The position numbers were made by a program, and so were the translations under genes. The notes under the pieces are model-generated. The model saw nothing but the letters and a program-made list of their open reading frames with translations, searched no databases and was not told the DNA's origin. Below, piece after piece: positions 39,079 through 47,329 of a stretch of 57,117 bases of DNA. Within the stretch, counting starts at the first letter, position 1, and every line of letters starts with the position of its first letter. Source of the stretch: a virus; IMG/VR virus record IMGVR_UViG_3300037096_000048, positions 1 through 57,117 of that record, one strand, 5' to 3'.

Positions 39079-40089
39079 ATGAGTAAACCTATAGCAGTTT
39101 TAATTTCTGATGTACATTACTCCCTAAGCACCTATAAAATAGCTGATCAAGCCTTCCGGGCTGCCATAGATAAAGCTGCAGAGCTTAGAGTGCCACTGAT
39201 AGACGCCGGTGATCTGACAAATGACAAAGCCATCCTACGGGCTGAAGTCGTGAACACGTTGATAGATACGATGAATTACGCTGCGTATAAGAAGGTTCAT
39301 GTATTTTGCTTAGTCGGCAATCACAGCCTATTAAACGAAAAAGGAAGTGAGCACGCTCTTCATTTTCTAGAGCCCTATGCGACTGTAATAGCTCATCCGG
39401 TCAAAGATTTGGGCCTGCTTCCATTGGGCAACGGTACACTTAACTTCATACCATACCAGCAGTCTGCTGAAAGGTTTCTGCAGTGCATACGGGAGTTTAA
39501 GGCCGGATCTATAGTCATAGGCCACCAGGGCACCATAGGCGGTGACATGGGCCACTACATGAAAGACCCATCTGCTATTGACCCGCATGACATATGCGGT
39601 TACACGGTGTTTCTGGGTCACTACCACTCTCACTACAGTAATGGTACCACCCTGAGCATTGGCAATCCGTACACCTTGACCTTTGCCGAAGCTGCCAGCG
39701 GTCCCAAGGGTTTCCTCGTGCTCTATGCCGATGGTACTTTTACCCGTGAACTACTCCCTAACCTACGCAAGCACGTAAAACTTGAAAGGACAATGGAAAC
39801 ACTTTATGACCCTGTGGATAATGTACGGCCTGGGGATTTGGTCTGGCTTAAGCTTAGCGCTAATTATTCACAGCTTGCGGCCCTCAACAAAACTGAAATC
39901 GGCACCCGTCTCTTCGGACACTCCAATTTTAAATTCGACAAAGTCTGCACTGAGAATGAAGGAGCGGGAGCAAGGGCTAAGACCGGAGCTATGACCGACA
40001 GCCAGGTACTAGACATGGTGATTGACAACACAGATGATTCAAAGGAATATAAGACAAAGCTGAAAGCACTTTGGAGGGAGATACTATGA
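39079..40089 (+). CDS. SbcD/gp47-like nuclease subunit
   Basis: The 336-residue calcineurin-fold nuclease has the metal-binding blocks SDVHYS (10-15), DAGDLTND (about 42-49), VGNHS (about 80-84), GHQG (about 149-152) and LGHYHSHY (about 177-184). With the SbcC-like ATPase one gene on, it should make the Mre11-Rad50-type complex that processes DNA ends and replication intermediates. The usual GNHD block reads GNHS here, so the Asp after the His is missing. AAGGG precedes the start. Confidence 0.85.
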   Translation: MSKPIAVLISDVHYSLSTYKIADQAFRAAIDKAAELRVPLIDAGDLTNDKAILRAEVVNTLIDTMNYAAYKKVHVFCLVGNHSLLNEKGSEHALHFLEPYATVIAHPVKDLGLLPLGNGTLNFIPYQQSAERFLQCIREFKAGSIVIGHQGTIGGDMGHYMKDPSAIDPHDICGYTVFLGHYHSHYSNGTTLSIGNPYTLTFAEAASGPKGFLVLYADGTFTRELLPNLRKHVKLERTMETLYDPVDNVRPGDLVWLKLSANYSQLAALNKTEIGTRLFGHSNFKFDKVCTENEGAGARAKTGAMTDSQVLDMVIDNTDDSKEYKTKLKALWREIL

Positions 40090-40277
40090 AAATAGAAACT
40101 AAGTTTAGCATTGGGGATTATGTGGTTTCAAAAGATAATCCCTGGCTATGTTTTAGAATAGCCCAAATAGTTATATGCGCCGACGGGGCCATCTATTATA
40201 AGAGCGAATGCACCTATGATGGCGCCCACTATGATGCGTATACGTGTAATTTAGAGATCCTAAAAGTATGCGATTAG
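40086..40277 (+). CDS. Small SH3-like protein between sbcD and sbcC
   Basis: The 63-residue protein starts in an ATGA overlap with GGAGGGAG upstream. The opening TKFSIGDYVVSKDNPW followed by short beta strands (FRIAQIVICADGAIYYKSE) suggests a small SH3 or KOW-like barrel. It resembles the start of the proteins at 31829 and 34193. The gene overlaps sbcC by ten bases, so the three are made together; it may be an accessory of the nuclease complex (inference). Confidence 0.6.
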   Translation: MKIETKFSIGDYVVSKDNPWLCFRIAQIVICADGAIYYKSECTYDGAHYDAYTCNLEILKVCD

Positions 40278-41965
40278 GAACTTGCTCGGTGCAAAACTTT
40301 GGCTCTTATGCCAATCTTGATATAGACTTCTCAAACTTAGGTCTAGCTCTTATATATGGCTCGACAGGAGCGGGTAAGTCTACAGTAATGGACATAGCCT
40401 GTTGGATTTTGTATGGTATTACGGCTAAGGGCGGCAAGGTAGATGAAGTCAGGTCATGGCAGTCACCGTATGGCGATGCCACAACGGGGGTGTTAGATGT
40501 GGAACTCGGAGATGGAAAGATTACTGTTACTCGCACAAGAGGCAGAGCAAAACAAAACGACTTATTTTGGATTGAATCGGGCTTTGCCGGTGCGCCGTTT
40601 AGAGGAAAAGACCTCACTGAAACGCAAAAACTTCTTGAAACGCGCTTGGGTGTTTCTTCTGAACTATACCGGGTTTCTGCCTACTACCACGAGTTCAGCC
40701 CTTCCGGTCAATTCTTTACCGCAAACGCTAAGGACCAACGAACTCTGTTCGAACGGGTTACGGAGCTGGCTACCCCTGCAAAACTTGCCGAAAGATCTTC
40801 TCAACTCCGAAAAGATGCCAAAATTGACCTCTGCACGGAAGAGACGGCACGAGCTAAACTCACAGGGCGCTTGGAACAACTCCTGGAATCGCATGCTGAT
40901 GCAGTACGCCTTGCATCCAAGTGGGAGTCTAGTCAGGCTCAGACCATCGCAAATCTTGAGGTTCGCAGCAAAGGCTTTGAAGCAGAAAAAGCAAATACCT
41001 TAGCTAAACTCTTAGTCGAACTGAATGATCATGAAGTAAATCGGCAGAATAGCGTTCAACAATTATCCACTAAAATAATTGATCTGAATTTATCGATATG
41101 GCCTGACAGTCGTTATGGGGATAGTGCTGCAACGATAGTGTCTGAAAGACGTTGCAGTCAATGTGGCGCGCTACCAGAGGCGGCTTCTAAGGCCCTTTCA
41201 AGCCTCATGGAGGACAAAGCTGCTAATGATAGGCGTAAAGACCTGCTAGACAGGTACAATGCCGACCTTGGTCGTCTAGCCGCGCACATAAATCCATATA
41301 CACAGCAAATTCAACAAGCTCGACTTGTTGAAAATACATACGCTGAACAACTTAAAAATTGTAGGGAAGCTGGAAACCCGCACACGTTACAATGCATAGA
41401 GCTGGATAGACGGATACAGTATGGTCAACGTGATTTAGACGACCTCCTATTCAATGCAAGTGCTCTGGAGTACCGGGTAGCCCAGCTGTCCAGGCTTTAT
41501 GACCTGTCTTTCGTCTTTCGCGGCCAGCTGCTCAGCAAAGCAATTGAAGACGTGCAAAATGCAACTAATGGGTATCTAAGCAAATATTTTGATGCAGAGC
41601 TGACAGTTACTTTCAGGCTTAACGAAGATGAACTACAAGTCACAGTGTCAAAGTCCGGGTATGACTGCGTCTATCATCAATTATCGAAAGGACAACGCGG
41701 GCTGCTTAAATTATGCTTCAGTATTGCGGTACAGAATTCCGCTGCCAATGCCGCCGGTGTTCATTTTGATAATCTGTTTTTCGATGAAAGTTTGGATGGA
41801 CTGGACCCAGACCTGAAGGTTAAGGCTTATTCACTATTCGAATCTCTAAGTCTTGATCATAAATCTGTGCTAATAATTGAGCATACTTCCGAGTTTAAAG
41901 AATTATTTTCCAGTAAGTACGCGGTAACACTGGAAGGCGATCAGAGCAGGATGGAACTTGAATAA
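40268..41965 (+). CDS. SbcC/gp46-like ATPase
   Basis: The 565-residue Rad50-type ATPase has Walker A GSTGAGKST (about residues 29-37), coiled-coil arms either side of a zinc hook CSQC (about 296-299), ABC signature LSKGQRGLLKL (about 471-481), Walker B NLFFDES (about 500-506) and a downstream His in LIIEHT. It dimerises, bridges DNA through the hook and powers the SbcD-like nuclease. The arms are short, as in T4 gp46. It overlaps the next gene by eight bases. Confidence 0.9.
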   Translation: MRLGTCSVQNFGSYANLDIDFSNLGLALIYGSTGAGKSTVMDIACWILYGITAKGGKVDEVRSWQSPYGDATTGVLDVELGDGKITVTRTRGRAKQNDLFWIESGFAGAPFRGKDLTETQKLLETRLGVSSELYRVSAYYHEFSPSGQFFTANAKDQRTLFERVTELATPAKLAERSSQLRKDAKIDLCTEETARAKLTGRLEQLLESHADAVRLASKWESSQAQTIANLEVRSKGFEAEKANTLAKLLVELNDHEVNRQNSVQQLSTKIIDLNLSIWPDSRYGDSAATIVSERRCSQCGALPEAASKALSSLMEDKAANDRRKDLLDRYNADLGRLAAHINPYTQQIQQARLVENTYAEQLKNCREAGNPHTLQCIELDRRIQYGQRDLDDLLFNASALEYRVAQLSRLYDLSFVFRGQLLSKAIEDVQNATNGYLSKYFDAELTVTFRLNEDELQVTVSKSGYDCVYHQLSKGQRGLLKLCFSIAVQNSAANAAGVHFDNLFFDESLDGLDPDLKVKAYSLFESLSLDHKSVLIIEHTSEFKELFSSKYAVTLEGDQSRMELE

Positions 41966-42356
41966 CCCCAGGATTACAGCAAAGGAGCGCGGGTTGCTCA
42001 AGGGTGCTATCCGCAGGGTGTTTAGTCGCTCAGAACTACGACGGCAGGCATCAGAACGAGGTAGGATCACTTACGCTGCTTCAGACAGACCCAAAGTAAA
42101 GAAATGGTCCCGGTGTATGGAGTGCAACCAACCAACACCGACCTACTTGTGCGATCAGGACCACTGGGAACCAATAATTCCTGTAGAAATTAGTCTAGAA
42201 GATATGACTTGGGATCAGGTGATAGATAACGCATTTTGTCCGCTATGGAACCTGCGCACAATTTGCAAGCCATGCCATAAAATCAAAACTCAAGCTGAAA
42301 ACAAGGAGCGCAGGCGTATAAAAGCTGTTAAAAATATCAAATACGTGTCAAAGTAA
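41958..42356 (+). CDS. HNH endonuclease (recombination or repair type)
   Basis: The 132-residue protein uses a TTG start overlapping the sbcC stop, with AGGA upstream. Two zinc-binding Cys pairs (C53-x2-C56 and C103-x2-C106) frame an HNH core: LCDQDHWEPIIP and LWNLRTICKPCHKIK. The N-terminal half is basic. The location in the recombination operon, with no flanking duplication, suggests a working nuclease (for example Holliday-junction or packaging related) more than a homing element, but the family is broad. Confidence 0.75.
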   Translation: MNNPRITAKERGLLKGAIRRVFSRSELRRQASERGRITYAASDRPKVKKWSRCMECNQPTPTYLCDQDHWEPIIPVEISLEDMTWDQVIDNAFCPLWNLRTICKPCHKIKTQAENKERRRIKAVKNIKYVSK

Positions 42357-42376
42357 TAACAAAGGCGGTAAACGAT

Positions 42377-42667
42377 ATGGGACAAGAAGCTAAACTGAAA
42401 GACATGAGAAAGCAACTGCGAAACGTGGTCAAGGAATATCTGACAGACACCTGGCACCATGAAACAGTGAGCAAGGCCTTCAAGGAAGTGACGGACGCTA
42501 TGAATAAACGGCTAGACACTATCTCCGAAAACATGACTACGGCTATTAAGAACATCGATGATCGTTCCAAGGATGTCCAGAGCTACATTATCCGGAACAC
42601 TACCCACGTACCGGCGCCGGTAGAAATTCCCGCTAACACGCCGGTAGCTATCACCGAGGAGACCTGA
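42377..42667 (+). CDS. Hypothetical helical protein (96 aa)
   Basis: The 96-residue protein is almost entirely helical up to residue 75 (AKLKDMRKQLRNVVKEYL, MNKRLDTISENMTTAIKNI), with a Pro/Thr-rich tail (VPAPVEIPANTPVAITEE). The pattern suggests a coiled-coil oligomer. No family is recognised. It sits between the HNH and the phosphoesterase gene. Confidence 0.6.
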   Translation: MGQEAKLKDMRKQLRNVVKEYLTDTWHHETVSKAFKEVTDAMNKRLDTISENMTTAIKNIDDRSKDVQSYIIRNTTHVPAPVEIPANTPVAITEET

Positions 42668-42692
42668 AACGCATCGTAGGAGAACAATACAG

Positions 42693-43361
42693 ATGAAAGT
42701 TTTAGTTTTGGGAGATCCACACTTGCCCGCACCAGATTGGCACTTGCTGAAGGAAGCCCACATCTTCAATAAAAGGTTCAAAGCTGACTCAATAGTCTGC
42801 GTTGGAGACCTGACCGATCAGAAGACGTGGTCTAAATATGGGAGGGACACCGACGATTCAGGTAACGATGCAGAATGGCAAGCTACCGCAGACGCTGCGA
42901 GCCGTCTTCTTAGCTTGTTTCCTAAGATGCACATTATTGTTGGAAATCATGATATTAGGTATTTCAAAGCCGCTAACACGGCTGGTGTCCCCTCTCAGCT
43001 GATTAAGTCGCTTAAAGAGGCTTTTCCTATGCCGGGCTGGAAGTGGCACGACACGTCTAGAGGTCCGCTCATGATAGACGGTGTGGGCTATATTCACGGG
43101 GATGAGCAGTCCGGCTCAGCCCTAGCGAAAGCCTGCTTTTTAGGTCATTCAGTAGTACAGGGACACGATCATAAAGGTATTTTGGAATATGCGCAGTCTC
43201 CGCACCGCAAAACTCCGCTATGGGGCATGTCTGCCGGGTGTACTGCCAACCCAAACGGTGCAGGTATGCGGTATGCCAAAAAGATGCTCAGAAAGTCCTT
43301 TGGTTGCTTCTGTGTAGTCGAGGATGGAGTACCTAGAATTTATCCCAAGGGCGCAACATGA
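42693..43361 (+). CDS. Metallophosphoesterase
   Basis: The 222-residue enzyme has LGDPHLP (6-12), VGDLTDQ (about 36-42), VGNHDIRY (about 87-94), IHGDE and GHDHKG (about 155-160) forming the two-metal site of the calcineurin fold. It is a different branch from the phosphatase at 9161 and the SbcD-like protein at 39079. Phage enzymes of this type are often annotated as DNA or RNA phosphoesterases; the substrate cannot be read from the sequence. It overlaps the next gene by ATGA. Confidence 0.85.
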   Translation: MKVLVLGDPHLPAPDWHLLKEAHIFNKRFKADSIVCVGDLTDQKTWSKYGRDTDDSGNDAEWQATADAASRLLSLFPKMHIIVGNHDIRYFKAANTAGVPSQLIKSLKEAFPMPGWKWHDTSRGPLMIDGVGYIHGDEQSGSALAKACFLGHSVVQGHDHKGILEYAQSPHRKTPLWGMSAGCTANPNGAGMRYAKKMLRKSFGCFCVVEDGVPRIYPKGAT

Positions 43362-43660
43362 AGACTATCCGTCTACCCCCGCAGAATAGTTACCCAGAAC
43401 AAATATATTTTGGCATGGAAACATACAAAATAGTCTACAAGAAAAATTTAGACTGTTATGCTATGACTGATTCCGACACCAAAACTATAGTAATAAAACA
43501 CGGTCTCAACCCACGGGAGTTGCTTAGCACGCTAATACATGAGATGTTGCATGTGGTGGAATTTGAATTGCCTTTGAAGATAAAGCATAAGACTATCCGC
43601 AAGTTAGAAAAAGCAATTTTACATATCTTAATGGATAACTTCTTGGGAGACAAAGCATGA
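43358..43660 (+). CDS. HExxH mini-metallopeptidase (SprT-like)
   Basis: The 100-residue protein is built around IHEMLHVVEFE (about residues 61-71), an HExxH zinc motif with a further acidic residue. The N-terminal strands (ETYKIVYKKNLDCYAM, TIVIKH) precede the active-site helix as in SprT/WSS-type peptidases, which clear proteins cross-linked to DNA. It is very short for that family and lacks the C-terminal zinc ribbon. A role in clearing blocked replication forks is an inference. Confidence 0.6.
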   Translation: MKTIRLPPQNSYPEQIYFGMETYKIVYKKNLDCYAMTDSDTKTIVIKHGLNPRELLSTLIHEMLHVVEFELPLKIKHKTIRKLEKAILHILMDNFLGDKA

Positions 43661-43917
43661 AACTTATTGATAAGCTTACAGAACAATATTTGGACTCACA
43701 TTACCGCATCCCTTACGAACGGGAAGACACAGGTGACGCGTTTCAAGCAGGATTCTGTGCTGCTAGAGAGATGACGGCGGAGACGCTCGCACAGTTCATG
43801 CTTCGATCGGGCCGGGGAGGATATTTGAAGATGCCTGGTTATGTCGCGGGCGGCCGCCAGACCGATGAGATGTCCCTCAGTGATTTAATCCGCCAACTCG
43901 GCGAGGAAGAAGTATGA
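43657..43917 (+). CDS. Hypothetical protein (86 aa)
   Basis: The 86-residue protein is coupled by ATGA at both ends. The N-terminal third is polar and helical; residues about 25-50 (GDAFQAGFCAAREMTAETLAQFM) are an amphipathic helix, and the end is acidic (RQLGEEEV). The second half of the gene is clearly richer in G and C than its neighbours. No family is recognised. Confidence 0.55.
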   Translation: MKLIDKLTEQYLDSHYRIPYEREDTGDAFQAGFCAAREMTAETLAQFMLRSGRGGYLKMPGYVAGGRQTDEMSLSDLIRQLGEEEV

Positions 43918-44243
43918 CCAAAGCCGAATATTTTGAATATCACTCCGCAGTATGTGAAAAGATGATCGCTATCACCAAGGCAAAGAATGCCGACTACACC
44001 GGTGAAGGCGATAACCCGTTCGCAAACTTCAGCCGCGTGGAAGTCTTAGGCATCACGGACACTGTACGCGGTTTTCTGGTGAGAATGACAGACAAGTTGT
44101 CTCGCATTACTTCTTTCGCGCAGAAAGGCATATTGGAGGTAAAAGACGAATCTGTAGAAGATACCTTGCTTGACCTAGCAAACTACTGCATACTGTTGTC
44201 TGGATACATAAAAAGCATAAAAAATAAGGAGAAAGCACTGTGA
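43914..44243 (+). CDS. DUF1599 / Nmad1-like, MazG-type all-alpha protein
   Basis: The 109-residue protein has the family phrases AKNADYTGEGDNPFANFSRV, LVRMTDKLSRITSF and VKDESVEDTLLDLANYCILL. This is DUF1599, described as a nucleotide-modification-associated domain and related in pattern to MazG-type nucleotide pyrophosphohydrolases (helical bundle with E/D metal ligands). It probably acts on a nucleotide pool during replication. It is coupled to the next gene by GTGA. Confidence 0.75.
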   Translation: MTKAEYFEYHSAVCEKMIAITKAKNADYTGEGDNPFANFSRVEVLGITDTVRGFLVRMTDKLSRITSFAQKGILEVKDESVEDTLLDLANYCILLSGYIKSIKNKEKAL

Positions 44244-44419
44244 CCCTCGAAAAATGGCAGGATATTTTTTCTGACGAAGCTCAAAAGATCACCACGACTC
44301 TGAATCCGCAGAACTGGGCAGAAGAAAGGCGTACTTTTATTATTTTCGTCAATGAAATGGACAAAGCAACTGAAGTATACGCGATGGAAAATGGTCCTCA
44401 CGGGATGGAGAAGAAATAA
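44240..44419 (+). CDS. Small hypothetical protein (59 aa)
   Basis: GTG at 44240 overlaps the upstream TGA and has an AAGGAG site, giving 59 residues ending one base before the next ATG. The protein is acidic and helical (TLEKWQDIFSDEAQKI, RTFIIFVNEMDKATEVYAME). The coupling on both sides supports expression. No family is recognised. Confidence 0.6.
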   Translation: MTLEKWQDIFSDEAQKITTTLNPQNWAEERRTFIIFVNEMDKATEVYAMENGPHGMEKK

Positions 44420-44420
44420 T

Positions 44421-44975
44421 ATGGCGTACAAAAATGTACCTAATTTCAACGACTGCACGACTATAACGCTGGGTGGACAAAATGAAGACGGGAAACCCAA
44501 TCCTACTCAAATAGAAGGTTTCTACTTAGGATCGAAGGTAACGCCCGCTAAGGAGTATGGCCCTGGAATGCTTCATTTCTTCCAGACGGAAAAAGGCGTT
44601 ATTGGTGTATGGGGCAAGACCTGCATGAACAGCATGCTCATTCCAGCTCTAGCCGGTCAAATGTGCCGCGTTACATTCACCGGCATGGGCAAGAAAATCA
44701 AAGGACGCCGCCCGGCATATCTGTACTCCGTTGAACACGATGAGGACAATGTTACAGACGTGTCTGGCGTCAATGTAAGCGGTTCACAAGGTGAAGAACC
44801 TGAATATGACGCAGACGCGGCAGCCGGTGAAGCAGATGAAGGCGGAGACGAAACACAAGCCGATGAGGCCCCTGCAGCCCGCGCCGTACCGCCAAAGTCA
44901 GTAGCACGTGCGCCTTCAGCGGCCAGTCAAGCCAAAGTACAAGCATTGCTCGGTGGAACTCGCCGGACTGTGTAA
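44421..44975 (+). CDS. Putative ssDNA-binding protein
   Basis: The protein has 184 residues; start 44421 was chosen because the longer frame reads the previous gene. The N-terminal 110 residues (TQIEGFYLGSKVTPAKEYG, GMLHFFQTEKGVIGVWGKT, AGQMCRVTFTGMGKKIKGR, AYLYSVEHD) have the strand order and aromatic content of an OB fold. A long acidic, disordered region follows (about 120-160) and a basic tail, like the protein-docking tails of SSBs. The place before the primase-helicase and polymerase fits a replication SSB. This rests on pattern only. Confidence 0.6.
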   Translation: MAYKNVPNFNDCTTITLGGQNEDGKPNPTQIEGFYLGSKVTPAKEYGPGMLHFFQTEKGVIGVWGKTCMNSMLIPALAGQMCRVTFTGMGKKIKGRRPAYLYSVEHDEDNVTDVSGVNVSGSQGEEPEYDADAAAGEADEGGDETQADEAPAARAVPPKSVARAPSAASQAKVQALLGGTRRTV

Positions 44976-45073
44976 TGGATTTGTCGGGTCGCACCCGGCT
45001 GAACGTCGGAGTTGTGGGCGTGACAGTCGGGAGAGACCGGCACATTTTTAGGGTAATCAGGCGAACCTGGTAA
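44975..45073 (+). CDS. Possible 32-residue basic peptide
   Basis: ATG at 44975 overlaps the SSB-like stop (TAATG) and opens 32 codons rich in Arg, Gly and Val (RTRLNVGVVGVTVGRDRHIF). The overlap is the only support, and the frame runs into a hairpin-rich stretch before the tRNA. It may be a chance frame. Confidence 0.3.
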   Translation: MDLSGRTRLNVGVVGVTVGRDRHIFRVIRRTW

Positions 45074-45121
45074 TTAAACTGATGGCCTATCTCACTGAAC
45101 TGAGACGCATCGGCCCTGATT
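45055..45121 (+). other. Nested stem-loops just before tRNA-His
   Basis: AATCAGG (45055-45061) pairs with CCTGATT (45115-45121). Inside, GATG/CATC encloses TCTCA/TGAGA with a six-base loop (45080-45110). The closing strand CCTGAT can also pair with ATCAGG at 45124-45129, which contains the first bases of the tRNA. This may guide processing of the tRNA 5' end or be a decayed tRNA; no complete tRNA fold fits. Confidence 0.35.
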
Positions 45122-45125
45122 TTAT

Positions 45126-45200
45126 CAGGCTATAGTTTAACCGGTAAAACCTCGGATTGTGGCTCCGATGATTGGTGTTCAAGTCACCATGGCCTGACCA
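45126..45200 (+). tRNA. tRNA-His (GTG), A73 and no G at -1
   Basis: The cloverleaf is complete: acceptor CAGGCTA with TGGCCTG, D arm GTTT-AACCGGTA-AAAC, anticodon arm TCGGA-TTGTGGC-TCCGA, variable TGAT, T arm TGGTG-TTCAAGT-CACCA, A73, encoded CCA. The base at -1 is T and the discriminator is A, unlike the G-1/C73 of most bacteria. It lies 13 bases before the primase-helicase start codon, so it is cut out of that message. Confidence 0.95.
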
Positions 45201-45213
45201 TCAGAAGGGGGAT

Positions 45214-47049
45214 ATGACAATTTATCGCTGCGTTGCCCCTCAGTGGCTATTAGACTCAAGTCCTACCTGGCCCCGCGTAAAAGAAGGTCAGTTTGACGAA
45301 TATGAAATAGCTCAGATCAACTCTGAAGGATATAACGTTTATTTCTTGCCCAACACCACCTCAAACTACACACCAAATACCACTGTTGACGGCTCCAGCA
45401 TAGACACGTTCACCTATGTATTCATAGACTTTGATTTAAAATCTGGAAATTGTGTGTCAAAAGAGGCCTTCATTGCTATGGTGGGTAGAACCGCCATAGT
45501 GCCGACATTCATTGTGGACTCTGGGAACGGCATCCATGTCTACTGGCAGGTGTCCGACCTCGATGCTATGAGCTATCTGAAACTCACTAGGCGCCTTATG
45601 CGTCATTTCAATACTGACCCGGCGGTGGGCGGAATTTATCAACTCATGCGGGCGCCGGGCACCTTAAACACGAAAGTAAAGGGAGACTTCAAGCCCTGTG
45701 AACTACTACACCAAGGTGACGCAGTATACACCTGTGAGCAGCTGGATGCCATACTTCCACCGCTTACCCACGATGACGAAATACACTGTCAGCAGCATTT
45801 TGACAAAACCTACGATATAACTGATAAAAATTCACGTATTGACGATATCTTGCCTAGTAAATTCGGTAAGTTACTTGCATCAAGTAAAGAAGTTAAGGAT
45901 ATATGGTCCTGCAATACCGACGACAGGAGCAAGTCAGATCATCGTCTAGGGCACCTGATGTTCGCTGCAGGCTTCACCAAGGCCGAAGCCCTATCCGTGC
46001 TAGTAAACTGTGCCAAGGCCCTTTCAAGGGCACCCAAGCACCGTATAAGCTATGCTGAGGGCATTGTAGGCAAGATATGGACATATGAGGAAGCCGCAGA
46101 CAAAGACTCGCTGAACCTATCCAGCACAGTCAAGGACATCCTGTCAAAATCGGGAGACACTATCAAGGGCACGAGATTCCCATGTTGGGGATACCTCGAC
46201 AACACGGCCCACGGATTCCGCCTAGGTCAAGTCATAGGTCTTGTAGCTGGCTCCGGTGTAGGCAAGACTTCGGTAGCATTGAATATGTTTCTAGGCTTTG
46301 TTCAGAATAACCCAGACTATGACCATTTCTTCTTGCCCCTGGAGCAAACGTCAAATGAGATAGCCGACCGCTGGAAGACCATGTGTGGTGACAAGACCCA
46401 ATTGCATGACAAGGTTCATATCTTGAGCAATTATGACCAAGACGGCACGTTTAGACACCTATCTTTCGATAATATTAAAGATTATCTATTGAAGTTTCAG
46501 ACCATCACTGGAAAAAAAGTAGGATGTGTAGTCATTGATCACATAGGCGCCCTAAAAAAGAAAGGCCGGGACGGTGAGAATCAAGATCTAATGGACATTT
46601 GTCATCAAATGAAAGCCTTCGCCGTTCAGACTAACACCATGCTAGTCATGCAGAGTCAGGCGCCGAGGGAGAAAGCTGGCATCGGTGACCTTGAGCTGAA
46701 TAAGGACGCCGCGTATGGCACGGTGTACTTCGAGTCATACTGCGACTACCTACTAGCCGTCTGGCAGCCTCTGAAGCGATGTTACACCCAAGGCGCCCCT
46801 ACAGTGACTGCGTACAAGTTTTGCAAAATAAGGCATAAAAAACAAAATGTGGACATTATCAAAGAGGATGAGAGATACTTGCTTATGTTCGATTCTGATA
46901 CTGAGCACCTGCGGGAGATGACGCAGGATGAAGAAACATCATTTAAATTCTTCAATAAAACTGCATCTAACTTGCGCGGACAGGATCGCAAGACTGAAGT
47001 CGTATCTTACACATCGGTGAAATGGGGTAAAGTTAATGAGACACTATAA
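45214..47049 (+). CDS. Primase-helicase fusion (AEP-like primase plus RecA-type helicase)
   Basis: The protein has 611 residues; start 45214 was chosen for the AGAAGGGGGAT site, since the frame upstream reads the tRNA. The N-terminal domain has YVFIDFDLK (about 68-76) and VDSGNGIHVYW (about 101-111), motifs of archaeo-eukaryotic-type primases, with LMRAPGTLN after them. The C-terminal domain is a DnaB/T7 gp4-type motor: Walker A GSGVGKT (about 346-352), LPLEQTSNEIADRW, Walker B CVVIDHIG (about 438-445) and MLVMQSQAP. It should unwind DNA and prime lagging-strand synthesis for the adjacent polymerase. Confidence 0.82.
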   Translation: MTIYRCVAPQWLLDSSPTWPRVKEGQFDEYEIAQINSEGYNVYFLPNTTSNYTPNTTVDGSSIDTFTYVFIDFDLKSGNCVSKEAFIAMVGRTAIVPTFIVDSGNGIHVYWQVSDLDAMSYLKLTRRLMRHFNTDPAVGGIYQLMRAPGTLNTKVKGDFKPCELLHQGDAVYTCEQLDAILPPLTHDDEIHCQQHFDKTYDITDKNSRIDDILPSKFGKLLASSKEVKDIWSCNTDDRSKSDHRLGHLMFAAGFTKAEALSVLVNCAKALSRAPKHRISYAEGIVGKIWTYEEAADKDSLNLSSTVKDILSKSGDTIKGTRFPCWGYLDNTAHGFRLGQVIGLVAGSGVGKTSVALNMFLGFVQNNPDYDHFFLPLEQTSNEIADRWKTMCGDKTQLHDKVHILSNYDQDGTFRHLSFDNIKDYLLKFQTITGKKVGCVVIDHIGALKKKGRDGENQDLMDICHQMKAFAVQTNTMLVMQSQAPREKAGIGDLELNKDAAYGTVYFESYCDYLLAVWQPLKRCYTQGAPTVTAYKFCKIRHKKQNVDIIKEDERYLLMFDSDTEHLREMTQDEETSFKFFNKTASNLRGQDRKTEVVSYTSVKWGKVNETL

Positions 47050-47287
47050 CAAAGACAAAAACGTCTATGAAGCCGAGAAGCAGATGGCGCGAGAACTAGT
47101 CGATAATTGGAACACCCGGACCATTGAAGAAAATCGTCAGCACATGACGGCGGCTATCGCATACCTACTGCACGCCTACGGCCGCGAGCAATGGTGCGCT
47201 GGCCGCGACAGGGCGGCGGAGATAATCGCCGAATCATACGGCGACTGCATGGGGCTGGCTGAGATCCGGGCTCTTGAGCCGCTGTAG
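47036..47287 (+). CDS. Hypothetical protein (83 aa)
   Basis: The 83-residue helical protein starts inside the end of the primase-helicase gene (14-base overlap). It is charged at the N-terminus (NKDKNVYEAEKQMARELVDNW), with an Ala/Glu-rich second half. The G/C-rich codon use from about 47140 onward differs from the flanks and suggests acquisition. No family is recognised. Confidence 0.55.
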   Translation: MRHYNKDKNVYEAEKQMARELVDNWNTRTIEENRQHMTAAIAYLLHAYGREQWCAGRDRAAEIIAESYGDCMGLAEIRALEPL

Positions 47288-47329
47288 GCGGCGCTTTCAA
47301 ACGGGTAGAACTAGAAGAGCGGACAAGGT

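Noticed and set aside
45046-45125. Second tRNA gene before tRNA-His
   Set aside because: The closing stem looks like an acceptor, but no T arm with TTC and no proper anticodon arm can be drawn.
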